From: CAVPTL01 sp963729195
GTDB lineage: Bacteria > Actinomycetota > Thermoleophilia > Gaiellales > JAICJC01
Direction: 5' to 3'
Length of the DNA stretch: 64,000 nucleotides
Assembly (NCBI GenBank): GCA_963729195.1
Contig: CAVSNF010000019.1
Span: 248,001-312,000 of the forward strand
Shown here: positions 9,333 to 18,423 of the stretch, piece by piece
Position numbering within the stretch: the stretch's first letter is position 1
Layout of the letters: the number at the start of each line of letters is the position of its first letter
Made by a program: the position numbers and the translations under genes
The notes under the pieces: generated by a model
Databases searched by the model: none
Told to the model about the DNA's origin: nothing
What the model saw: the letters and a program-made list of their open reading frames with translations, nothing else

Positions 9333-10545
9333 TCAGCGGCCCCGGTCGATTCAACCAGGTCTCGCAGCACGTGGTACGCGGTCGCTTGGGCCTCCTGGAT
9401 CCGGGGGATGTGCTCGGAGCGAGTGATGATGACGTGGTCGGCGAGCTGCTCGGCCGCCACCCGGCCGCCGTCATAGCCGACCAGCGCGACCGTGACCAGA
9501 CCACGGCGGCGGGCTTCGGCCAGCGCCTCGATCACGTTGCGCGACCCACCCGACGTGGATATCGCCAGCAGCACATCCCCGTCGACACCGTGGGCGATCA
9601 CCTGACGGGAGAAGATCGCGTCGAAGCCCACATCGTTTGCGATCGCCGTCAGGATGGCCGCGTCCTCGGTCAGGTCGATCAGCCGGCCACGCGCGGCCGC
9701 CATCGCCCGCGGTGTGGAAGTCGGCGACCACGTCCATCGCGTCGGTGGCAGAGCCGCCGTTGCCAAACGCCAGCAGCTTGCCTCCGCGCTCGGAGTTCCG
9801 CGCGCAGGGCGACGGCGGTCTCGATCAGCGCGTCGCGGTTTTCGGTCAGCGTCTGGATGCGGAGCGCTCCGATCTCCTCGGATTTCATCTGCGCCGAGCG
9901 GCGGACGTCCTCAACCACCGGTTCCAGCTCGTGCTCGCGCTCGTCCAGGAATGGGTACAGAAAGCTGGACGCGCCGGCGTCGTGAACGGCGCGACTCGAT
10001 CGGCCCTCCAGCAGGCCCCGGTGGTCGAAGAAGACGTGCACCAGCTCCCACAGCACGTGGTAGAAGGTCTCGACCAGTTCCTGACGGACGTGCGGGATCG
10101 GCTGCTAGGGCGGGGCGAATTCCCACTCAGCGCCAGAGCCGCCAGAACCGATCGCCAGGCAACCGCGCGCGTGGGCGGCGGCCAGCGCGCGGGCGGCCTC
10201 GCCGGCGTCCTCGTCAGCGCCGAAGGCGATCGCGATGTCGTCGGCGCGGGCGATCAGGTCGACCTGGCGACGGAGATTTCCGCCCTCCCCGGCCAGCCCG
10301 ATCGCAGGCAGCGCGCGCTTGCCTACGATCACCGGGTGAACGAACTCGACGGCGACGTGACGGGCGTCCGAGCGCGCCGCGGGGGAGCGGCCGAAGGCGA
10401 TCAGCCGGCCGCCGCGAGCGAACCGCTCGGCCATGCGATGGCACAGGTGGGCGAGCCGCTCGGCCTCGTCGTTGAAGAACGCGCGGTTGGCCTCGGTGCG
10501 CCGCTCGAGCAGCTCGTCCACTCGAGCCGCAGGCCCACCCTGCAC
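9329..10545 (-). CDS. tandem SIS-domain protein (GmhA-like), frameshifted
   Basis: Two sugar-isomerase (SIS) domains are encoded here. The first is at 10545-10105 (RLIAFGRSPAARSDARHVAVEF). The second is at about 10056-9329, with the motifs LLAISTSGGSRNVIEAL and ATAYHVLRDLVE typical of phosphoheptose isomerases. Between them an in-frame TAG at 10105 is best explained by two compensating indels, since conserved-looking HVRQELVETFYHVLWELVHV continues right after it. At least two further frame changes occur near 9775 and 9735. SIS proteins sit in the maturation part of many actinobacterial hydrogenase operons. Their role there is not established, and binding a phosphosugar is only the family expectation. 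Confidence 0.75.
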
Positions 10546-10554
10546 GCGCGGACG

Positions 10555-11234
10555 TCATGCAAGCGCCCCCTCCCGCGTTGCCAGCGCGGTCAGCCAGTCG
10601 CGCCACGGCTCAATGCCCTCGCCGGTGCGGGCGCTCACCAGCATCCGATCGACTCCGGGGTGCACTGCGTCGAGGTTGTAGAGGAACCGGTCGAGGTCGT
10701 AGTCGAGATGCGGGAGCAGGTCGATCTTGTTGACCAGCACCAGATCACAGGTGCGAAACATCAGCGGGTACTTGAGCGGCTTGTCCTCGCCCTCGGTCAC
10801 CGACGAGACCATCACTCGCAGGTCCTCTCCCACCCGGAACTCGGCCGGACAGACGAGGTTGCCAACGTTCTCGATCACCAGCAGTCATCGATGTCCAGCG
10901 GCAGCGACGGCAGCGCCGAGCGCACCATGTTGGCGTCCAGGTGGCACTCCCCGCCGAAGCTCGGATCGGTGTTGAGCTGGGTCACCGGCACGTGCAGACT
11001 GGCCAGTCGGTCGGCGTCCATCGACCCCTGCACGTCGCCCTCGAGCACGCCCACGCGCACGCCCGGGAGGCTGGAGACGCGCTCTCCAGCAGCGTGGTCT
11101 TGCCGGCCCCGGGGGCGCTCATGAAGTTCATGACCGTCACGCCTGCGCGGTCGAAGTCGGCCCGGTTGGCCGTGGCGATCGTGTTGTTGGCGTCCAGCGC
11201 CTCCTCGACGACGTCTCACCTTTGTGCGATGCAT
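10555..11234 (-). CDS. hypB: hydrogenase nickel-incorporation GTPase HypB (frameshifted)
   Basis: HypB is the GTPase that, with HypA, delivers nickel to the hydrogenase large subunit. Restoring frames gives a start MHRTKV, then ANNTIATANRADFDRAGV, the P-loop SAPGAGKTTLLE, the GDVQGSMDADRL metal-site region, GGECHLDANMV, VIENVGNLVCPAEF and the guanine-binding NKIDLLP. Frame changes lie near 11205, 11085 and 10880. No His-rich N-terminal tail is present, so nickel storage by HypB itself is unlikely. Its start overlaps the end of hypA. Confidence 0.85.
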
Positions 11235-11576
11235 GCGGCTCCTCCTCGACCTCGATCGACTCAACTTCGAACTCGTTCCCGCTGGCGACCTCGACGTCGC
11301 TGCCGCCGCAGGTGGGGCAGCGGAAGGCGGGGATCTCGATCGCCCACTCGCGCGCGCAGGCCGTTGCAGCGCAGGCGGGCCTCGATCAGTCTCTTGCTCC
11401 AGCCGTGCCCCCTCGCACAGCGTGCCCCGGGCGACGAACTCGAAGTAGAACTCGAGCGTGTCGGGAACGACCTGGCGCAGCCGCCCAACCCGCAGGCTGA
11501 CCACGGTCACGCGCCGCCCGTCGGCGTGCTTGACGGCAGTGTTCACGATCGCGCCGCTGAGCGACAGCTCATGCAC
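11216..11576 (-). CDS. hypA: hydrogenase nickel chaperone HypA (frameshifted)
   Basis: HypA binds nickel through its N-terminal His and passes it to the large subunit. The reading begins at a GTG with VHELSLSGAIVNTAV, where His2 is the nickel ligand, and it continues to PDTLEFYFEFVARGTLCEGARL. After frame changes near 11400 and 11370, the zinc-ribbon part reads RLRCNGC-like and then FRCPTCGGSDVEVASGNE with VESIEVEEEP. The end at TGA 11216 assumes one more indel, giving CIAQR at the C terminus. The start overlaps the protease stop. Confidence 0.8.
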
Positions 11577-12097
11577 CGGCGGCGCCCTGCGCGCCAGCGC
11601 CTCGGCCGCAGCTCGGCGACCGTCTCGAGCCACCAGCTCGACCGCCCGCTGGACCGCATCCTCCACCTGCTGGCGAGAGCCCGAAGCCGAGCTCCTCGAC
11701 GTCGGCCGGCTCGCACGCGATCACCACCACCCGTCCCGGCCAGGCCCCGATCGACTTGACGAAGCGCAGCACCGTCTGAGGATCCATCCCGTGGGGATTG
11801 ATCGTCTGCCGTCTTCGATGCCGGCCGGTCGATCGACGTCCTCGTCGGGCTCCATCACATACAGCGTGCCGGGCTCGCCACCCTGGCGGCTGACGTCCAG
11901 GATCACCAGCGCGTCGTAGCCGCGCATCACCTCGTAGGCGAGGTCGAGGCCGCCGGTGCCGGCGTCCATCACGGCCACCCCGGCGGCATCTCCCGCTCGC
12001 GCAGCCGGCGGGCGGCCTCGCCGCCAAACCCGTCGTCGCGCAGCCAGGCGTTGCCGACCCCGGCCACCAGGATCAGCGGCTCGCGCTCGGGGCTCAT
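11569..12097 (-). CDS. [NiFe]-hydrogenase maturation protease (frameshifted)
   Basis: A member of the HyaD/HybD/HycI peptidases, which remove the C-terminal extension of the large subunit after nickel insertion. LVAGVGNAWLRDDGFGGEAARRL is the family N terminus with the first nickel-sensing acidic residue region (DDGFG). AVMDAGTGGLDLAYEVMRGYDALVILD is the second conserved block. The segment INPHGMDPQTVLRFVKSIG and the ACEPADVEELGFGLS loop follow after frame changes near 12000, 11815 and 11690. The C terminus (MEDAVQRAVELV) is intact and overlaps the GTG of hypA. Confidence 0.8.
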
Positions 12098-12104
12098 GAC
12101 TCGA

Positions 12105-13234
12105 TCACCTCCACTTCGGGTGCGAAGAAGAACAGACAAACGGTTGGTCTCGCGCATCAGCTCCTGCCCGGGGTCGTCGTCGACGGTGACGCCCAGGTGG
12201 GTCTTGCCGTCGTAGTCGATGAAGATCCGCTCGATCGTGGCCGTGCGCCCCTCCAGCAGGCGGGCGTGCAGGTCGGCGTCGGGGCGGGTCTCGGATGCGC
12301 ACGTGGCCGCCGCGGCGGAAGATGACGCCGGCCACGTCGGCCTCGTCCTGGCCGGCGCTGGGGTCGGCCAGTCCGGGGGACGGCTCGGGCGGCTGCTCGG
12401 TCACGGGGTCGCGCAGCGTCACCCGGCCGTGCAGCGCGGAGGATGTCGCCGGGGTCGCGGCCGCGGCCCGCGCCACCATCTCGGCGACCGCCGGGTCGGC
12501 CCGCGCGATCTCGCTCGCGCTCGCCGTCGGTCAGCGTCTGCACGTGCAGCAGCAGCGCCTCCTCGATCTCGGTCGAGTCGAACAGGCCGCCGCGGCTCTC
12601 GGGCGCGATCTGGGGGTGGTCGGGGAGCACGATGGCCGCGCCCAGCACGGCGTCGTCGGCCGTCGGTGGCCAGCACCGGGAAGGTGTTGACGCACTCGCA
12701 CGCGGGCGTCCAGCGGCGAGCAGGAACCGGCCGCCGGCGACCCGCAGCAGCGGGTGGGTGGAGAGCAGGGAACGCGCGAGCGCGCCGGGCCGGTCGAGAC
12801 CCTGCGCGCAGGCCGTGCGGTTCTCGACCCGCAGCGCCACCTCGAAGGTTCACCGTCCGGCCGGCTCGGGCGGACAGTCGCAGCCCCAGCGCCAGCTCAC
12901 CGAACCTCGTCTCGCTGTCCGCGGGGGCGGCGGCCAACTCGGCCAGCGAGAGCGGGGCGAGCGCGACCGGACTGCGGCGGCGCCCGATGGCGGCGCCCGC
13001 CGGGCGCGAGGAAGCGAACCTCGGCGATGCAGCGTCGCGCCGTCCGCCGCCTCGAGCCACGCACCGCAGCTCGAGGTGGTCGAAGGTGCTGGCGAGCCTG
13101 GCGCGTAGCGACGGCGGATACACGATCCCAAACGGCGTCGGGGTGGCGTTCTTGGTGGCCGTGGGCGTGTACGGGTAGAGCGCATAGCCCTCGAACAGGA
13201 GGGACTCGACCAGCTGCTCGAGCTGGTCAGGCAT
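12105..13234 (-). CDS. conserved protein of unknown function in the hydrogenase operon (frameshifted)
   Basis: Pieces in three frames combine to a protein of about 375 residues. The N terminus reads LEQLVESLLFEGYALYPYTP and then ATKNATPTPFGIVYPPSL. The middle contains TFPVLA and AIVLPDHPQIAPESRGGLFD, then STEIEEALLLHVQTLTDGER. The C terminus contains FIDYDGKTHLGVTVDDDPGQ, then ELMRETNRLFFF. From memory such a protein recurs beside group 1h hydrogenases in actinobacteria. I know of no defined activity. There are many indels, so domain limits are uncertain. Confidence 0.65.
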
Positions 13235-13254
13235 CGCCCGAGTCCCTCAGCAGA

Positions 13255-13890
13255 TCAGCGACACAATGCGTCGAAGGTGGCATGACCGCCCTCCACCCGC
13301 CGGCGCTCGAGCGCTCCAGCGTCTCGGCCGCGCAGACCCACCCAGCCGGTGTTGGGGTAGTAATGCTCGATCGTCTCCCGCCATACCCCCACCGGCATCC
13401 GAAAACCCACCGAGCGTGACCACGGGATCATCGTCATCTGCAGGCCGCCGGCCTCGTTGGGGTAGTACACCAGCCCGTTGAAGTGCATCGCCAGCGGCGC
13501 CTCGCCGTCGGGAAGCGCGTGCAGGTACTTGGCCGCGGCCACCTCCAGGTCGAAGTTGCAGGCGATCGGCACCGCCACCGTGGTCGATCCGACGAATGCG
13601 GGCACGACCACGTCGAGCTGCGACCACACCAGGCTGCGGGTGGTCACCGACCATCGCTCGGGCGGCCCGAACAGCCCGATCAGCCGCTCGCGGGTGGCCG
13701 TCGTCATAGGCCCGCCGGGCCGGTTCGATCATCACCTGGATGGTGAGCGCGATCATGTACACCTGGCGCCCGCTGGGCTCGGACACCTGCAGGTCGAACA
13801 TCAGCATGGGTGCCGCCGCGTACTTGACCGGCGGGCGCCGATCACCTGGAACTCCGGCTCCGGTGCCGCCGGCTCGGGCGGCGGAGGCAT
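13255..13890 (-). CDS. DUF6084-like hydrogenase-associated protein (frameshifted)
   Basis: Translation gives MPPPPEPAAPEPEFQVIGAR, then (after an indel near 13830) VKYAAAPMLMFDLQVSEPSG, then (after one near 13707) TRERLIGLFGPPERWSVTTR and a C terminus rich in Trp and Tyr. This matches what I remember as the DUF6084 family, found in actinobacterial hydrogenase operons and of unknown role. It looks soluble, with mostly beta strands. It lies between the DUF5947-like gene and the conserved unknown gene. Confidence 0.7.
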
Positions 13891-13909
13891 CGACGCCGGC
13901 AGGACGTGC

Positions 13910-14635
13910 TCACGCCGGCACCGCCTCGCGCTCGCAGAGCCGATCGAAGAAGCCGGCCACCGCCTCGTGGACGCGCGCCCCGCCGGAGATGCCCTCCCAG
14001 TTGGCCTTGATCGTGCCGGTGAGCGCGTAGCAGCGGTCGATCGGGGCGATCACGTACTCGGGTGGATCGGACAGGCGGTTGACGATCAGGCCCTCGATGT
14101 CGGGCTCCAGGCTCGCCAGCGACCGGGTTGAGCTCCACCATCCGGCTCCAGGATCGCGAAGTGCAGCTCGCTCTCGGTGGCGCCGCCGGGGCTGGGGTAG
14201 AGCGCGACCACGCAGCCGGCGGTGGTGGAGTCCATGAAGAAGGCCAGCCCGATCGGGATCTGGAAGCTCGCCCACACGTCGTCGGGCAGCTGAATGTCGG
14301 GCAGCCACTCGATCCGGCTGCCGGTCGGCCGGTACTCGGCATCGCCCGAGCGCAGCGCCCAGCAGCTCTCGCACACACACTCGATCCGGCGCTCGACCAG
14401 GTGCAGCAGGTGGCGGTGGTCGGCCGGCACGGTGGTGCCGCACAGGTCGCAGCGCTCGACGTCGGCCGCCTGGCCGTCGGGCGCGCCGGGTGCGGGCATC
14501 GTCGTTCGCCGACGCATCCTGGGCGCGGGTGAGGCTGCGCAGACCTGAGACGACCAGCGCTCGGCGGCGCGCTGGCCATCGCGGCTTCGGGAGGCCGAGC
14601 CGCCCGCGTCGAGCCGCTTCGCCGTTCTCGCTCAC
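13910..14635 (-). CDS. DUF5947-like hydrogenase-associated protein (frameshifted)
   Basis: The start GTG overlaps the stop of the NifU/Rieske-like gene (GTGA). The core reads CDLCGTTVPADHRHLLHLVE and CVCESCWALRS, two CxxC pairs that probably bind zinc or iron. RIEWLPDIQLPDDVWASFQI and IGLAFFMDSTTAGCVVALYP follow, with the C-terminal EYVIAPIDRCYALTGTIKAN. Frame changes are near 14510 and 14125. The sequence resembles the DUF5947 family, also restricted to such operons. A role in cofactor assembly or electron transfer is inference from position and cysteines only. Confidence 0.7.
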   Translation of the reverse strand: MSENGEAARRGRLGLPKPRWPARRRALVVSGLRSLTRAQDASANDDARTRRARRPGGRRRALRPVRHHRAGRPPPPAAPGRAPDRVCVRELLGAALGRCRVPADRQPDRVAARHSAARRRVGELPDPDRAGLLHGLHHRRLRGRALPQPRRRHRERAALRDPGAGWWSSTRSLASLEPDIEGLIVNRLSDPPEYVIAPIDRCYALTGTIKANWEGISGGARVHEAVAGFFDRLCEREAVPA

Positions 14636-15498
14636 GTCGCCACCGCCACCCTGACGCTGTCCCGGTCACGCAGCAGCGGCACCGGGTCGAGCTGCAGATG
14701 GTCGGCGTCCATCGACCGCCCGGCCCGGGGCAGGAAGTACATGCGGCTGCAGTGCGGGCAGTGGAGCGCGCCGTCGACCAGCTCGCCGGCGTGCAACGCT
14801 CCGCCGCAGGCGGCGCAGCAGTCGCGGTAGGCGAGCAGCGTGCCGCCGACGTTGGCCACCACCAACTCGGCACCGGCGACCTCGGCCGAGACCACCAACT
14901 TGCCGTCGGCAGCAGGCCGAGGCGGTCGACGTCGACCCACGCGGGCGCGGCGGCGCTGCGGACATCGGCTGGGGCAGCGGCTCCGGGCTGGGGAGCGATG
15001 CCCTCGACCTCCAGCCCGTCCAGATCGGGAGCCGCCTGCCTCGAGCGCCTGCTTGATCGCGAGCTCGAGCGTCACCGCAGAAGCCGAGCAGTCCGAGCAG
15101 CTGCCCTCCAGTCGCAGCCGGGCGACCCCCTGGTCGAGCGACAGCAGCTCCACGTTGCCGCCATGCGACTCCATGTACGGGCGCACCTGCTCGAGCGCCT
15201 GGGCGACCCGCACCTCGAGCGGCACCGGGTGCAGGTCGTGGATGAAGAGCAGCATGGCGACCAGCGGGTCGTCCGCCAGCGCCGCGGCGAGCCGGCTCGC
15301 CCTCTCGCCCGCCTCGACGAGCGACTCCCACGATCCGCTCCAGGCCCGCGCCGTACATCTGCACGATGGCAGACACCAACTCCTCGGCCAATCGCGCGTG
15401 GCCGGGTCGCCGGCCGCGTCCAGCCGCGCCTGGAGATCCTGCACGCGCTCGACCAGCTGGCTCGGCGGATCGCTCGAGTGGTCACTGCAGCGGTGCAC
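14632..15498 (-). CDS. NifU-domain / Rieske-like iron-sulphur protein (HucE/HhyE-like, frameshifted)
   Basis: Two iron-sulphur modules are fused. The first contains ESHGGNVELLSLDQGVARLR and CSDCSASAVTLELAIKQAL, the CxxC NifU C-terminal domain. The second has a Rieske-like fold with NVGGTLLAYRDCCAACGGAL and LHCPHCSRMYFLPRAGRSMD. Here the ligands look like CxxC...CxxC rather than the classical CxH...CxxH. In mycobacteria the related HucE/HhyE proteins are needed to link group 2a and 1h hydrogenases to the respiratory chain. Frame changes occur near 15380, 15330, 15030 and 14915. The GTG at 15498 is a tentative start. Confidence 0.75.
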   Translation of the reverse strand: MHRCSDHSSDPPSQLVERVQDLQARLDAAGDPATRDWPRSWCLPSCRCTARAWSGSWESLVEAGERASRLAAALADDPLVAMLLFIHDLHPVPLEVRVAQALEQVRPYMESHGGNVELLSLDQGVARLRLEGSCSDCSASAVTLELAIKQALEAGGSRSGRAGGRGHRSPARSRCPSRCPQRRRARVGRRRPPRPAADGKLVVSAEVAGAELVVANVGGTLLAYRDCCAACGGALHAGELVDGALHCPHCSRMYFLPRAGRSMDADHLQLDPVPLLRDRDSVRVAVAT

Positions 15499-15518
15499 TG
15501 CACGGATGGTTGCTGCAT

Positions 15519-17299
15519 TCAGGCCATCGCCGTCGGGGTATGAACCACCTTGCGCACCTTGCCGCCGCCGGTGTACATGTGCACACCGCAGGGCAGGCAC
15601 GGATCGAACGAGCGCACCGCGCGCATGATGTCGATGCCCTTGAAGTTCTCCGGGCCGTTCTCCTCGAAGATCGGCGTGTTCTGCACCGCGTCCTCGTACG
15701 GTCCGGGAGTTCCGTAGCACGTCCCGCGGGACTGGCATTCCACGGCGTTGGCGGATACGGCTGGTAGTTCGCGATCTTGCCATCGCGGATCACCATGTGA
15801 TGCGACAGCACCCCGCGAGCGGCCTCGTGGAAGCCGCAGCTGACCGCGTCTCGGGCACCGTGAAGTTGTTCCAGCTCTTGGTGCGCCCGGCCCTGACCTC
15901 GACCAGTCGCCCGCTCCAGGTTGTGCAGCGCAATCAGCGCTGCGTAGGCCTGGTGGTAGGTACGGGCGCGATCGCGCTCGATCGCGTTGGACTTCTCCGG
16001 GACGTGCCACTCCAGCTCCATCTCGGGCATGTTGGGAGAGCGCGGTAGCACCATCTGGAGCGAATGGCCAGTCGCCTTGGCGTAGCCGAAGTCGACCAGG
16101 CCCGCCTTGGCGGTGCACCACTGGCGGGCGAACGGGCCGCCACCGGTGTCGCAGCAGACGTGAGTGTCGGTGCGCTTGTCGTAGATTCGCGGCGACACCA
16201 CCCACGTGTACTTGTCGGTGAAGTCGCGCTTCTGCGGCTTGCGGCAGCGTCACCTTGTTCCACGGGTGGTTCTTGTCAACCGGGTTCCCCAGCGGATCGC
16301 TGTCGACGAAGGTTGCTTCGTTCTCCCACGAGTCAAAGTACGACGACCCAAGCAGGATCCGGATCATCAGGTTGATCTCGACCAGGTCGGTCGAGATCAG
16401 CTCGCCGTTGATGGCCACGCCCGGAGTGATGTAGCGCTTGCGGCCCCACTCGGTCATGTTGCGATAGTCGTAGTCGACGTAGTCAGGGTCGTCGAACGAT
16501 CCCCAGTTGACCAGGTTGGTCTCGCGGAAGCCGACCATGTCGTACCCGGGAGTTCGCGAAGGAAGAAGTCGTACAGGTCGTCGTGCATCGGCACGCTGCG
16601 CTTGACGTAGTCGAAGTAGCGCATCAACCGCACGTAGTAGTCGGTGCAAGTCTGATGCGTGATGTCCGCGCTGCAGCCACCGGGCATGATCGTCGACGGA
16701 TGGGTATGCCGCCCGCCGAAGAGGCAATACATCTCGCGCGTGTACCGCGCCACCTGCAGCGTCTCCAGATAGAACTCGCCGGTGAAGGGGTTGAGCGCCC
16801 GCATGATGTCGGCGATGGTGGCGTAGCCGTGGATATCTTTCCCCGGCGCCGACGTGTTCTCAGCAGTGGCCAGCAGTGAGGGATTGGTCTCCTTGACCAT
16901 CTGTTCGCAGAAGTCCACGTTCGCCATGCAATCGTTGAAGATCGCGTGGTCGAAGATGTAGTCCGCGGTCTCGGCCAGGTTGAAGGCCAGATCGCCCAGC
17001 GCGGGAGGCTTGACGCCGTAGGCCATGTTCTGGTTGAGGCATGAGCAGGTGGCGTGATTGTCGCCACAGATGCCGCAGATGCGGCTGGTGATGAAGTGTG
17101 CGTCGCGGGGATCGATTCCCTTCATGAAGATGTCGAACCCCGGAAGATCATCGAGGTGCTGTAGCACTTCAACACCTGCTTGTTGGTGAAATCGATCTCG
17201 GTGTGAATGCCGAGGCTCCCGACGATCCGCGTGATCGGGTCCCACGACATCTCTTTGACCATGACCTTCTGTTCGCCTGGCGATTCAACTGTTGCCATC
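15519..17299 (-). CDS. hhyL: [NiFe] hydrogenase large subunit, group 1h type (frameshifted)
   Basis: This subunit holds the Ni-Fe(CN)2CO active site that oxidises H2. Both nickel-binding motifs are present: SRICGICGDNHATCS (the RxCGxCxxxH motif) and FDPCLPCGVHMYTGGG near the C terminus. About 15 residues after GVH form the extension for protease removal. AAGGAG lies 8 bases before the ATG (MATVESPGEQ). The chain is broken near 17150, 16555, 16245, 15865 and 15740, yet all conserved blocks remain, and the full length of about 590 residues suits the family. The signature and the neighbouring small subunit match the oxygen-tolerant, high-affinity group 1h enzymes that scavenge atmospheric H2. 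Confidence 0.9.
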
Positions 17300-17345
17300 G
17301 ATCTACTCCTTACGCATGCGAAAGGGTTTGCGATGGGCCGCACGC

Positions 17346-18405
17346 CTACCAGCGCGGCTGATAGCCGGTCACGAGCGACTTGCCACGCCTGCGCCAGCCC
17401 GGTTCCTTGTCGTACTTGGTCGCGATGTGGCGCTTGCGGAAGTGACGAACCAGCGGCCCGTAGGCAACGGCGGAGAACTGTCGAGGCGGCCTTTCCCCAG
17501 CTGTCGGGATCCATGAACGGCATGAACTTGTCTGGGAAGCCCGGCATGGTGCACGCCATGCAGATGCCACCGACGTTGGGACAGCCACCGATCCCGTTGA
17601 CCCACCCGCGGATCGGCACGTTGCATTTCACCACCGGGCCCTTGCAGCCCAGCTTCACCAGGCAGCGATGGTCGTTGCCGTAGGTGGTGGCGAAGTCGCC
17701 CTGCTCGGCGAACCCGGCTCGGTTGCAGCTCTCACGTACGGTTCGCCCGAAGAGCCATTTGGGCCGAAGCGCCTCGTCGAGCTCCGGCGCCGGAGCGAGT
17801 CCGGCCAGGTGCAGCGCCAGATAGAGCAGTACCTCGGTCATGTTGTCGGGCTGGGCCGGGCATCCGGGGATGCACACCACCGGCAGGCCCGCCTTCGACT
17901 TCCAGCTCCAGCCGAGATAGTCGGGGACGCCCATCGCCCCGGTCGGATTGTTCTTCATCGCCGGGATGCCGCCGTAGGTCGCACAGGTACCAACCGCAAC
18001 CACCGCCGCCGCCTTGGGCGAGAGCCGGTCGATCCACTCGTTCATGGTGATGGGCTGTCCGTCCTCGGGATTGACCGCGAACCCTGTCCAGAAGCCGTCG
18101 CCGTTGATCTCCTCGTTGCCCAGCGAGCCCTCGATCACGAGCACGAACGGATCGAGCTTGCCCTCCTCGGCGTCAAACCATGCCTGGGCGTACTCCTGCC
18201 CGTTCATGTAGTCGATCACCTGGTTGTGCACCACCACCTTGGGCATACCGGGAATCGCCTGCAGAATGATGTCCTCGAGGCTTGGATTGGTGGCCGAAGT
18301 CATCGCCACCGAGTCGCCCTCGCAACTGAGGCCGGTCGTCATCCAGAGGACGTGTGCGGTGACCGCCTCCGTCTTCTTCTGCTCATCGTACGCGGTACTC
18401 GACAT
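17346..18405 (-). CDS. hhyS: [NiFe] hydrogenase small subunit, group 1h type (one frameshift)
   Basis: This is the Fe-S electron-transfer partner of the large subunit. LWMTTGLSCEGDSVAM has Cys-x-x-Asp where most hydrogenases have Cys-x-x-Cys. In the group 1h enzyme of Ralstonia an Asp ligates the proximal cluster. Other ligand motifs are GTCATYGG, GCPAQPDN, CNRAGF, CLVKLGCKGPVVKCNVP and GGCPNVGGICMACTMPGFP. There is no Tat signal peptide, so it is cytoplasmic or peripherally bound. AGGAG precedes the ATG. After an indel near 17480 the C terminus reads QFSAVAYGPLVRHFRKRHIA. It lies 18 bases after hypE and 46 before the large subunit. Confidence 0.92.
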
Positions 18406-18423
18406 GCCCTCTCCTCTCGTGTT

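Noticed and set aside
10105..10107. Recoding of the in-frame TAG (for example as pyrrolysine)
   Set aside because: No pyrrolysine genes are visible, and two small indels explain the stop, in line with many other indels close by.
9637..11124. A 495-codon open frame on the plus strand across the SIS and hypB genes
   Set aside because: Conserved SIS and HypB motifs are on the minus strand. The long plus frame results from high GC and few stops.
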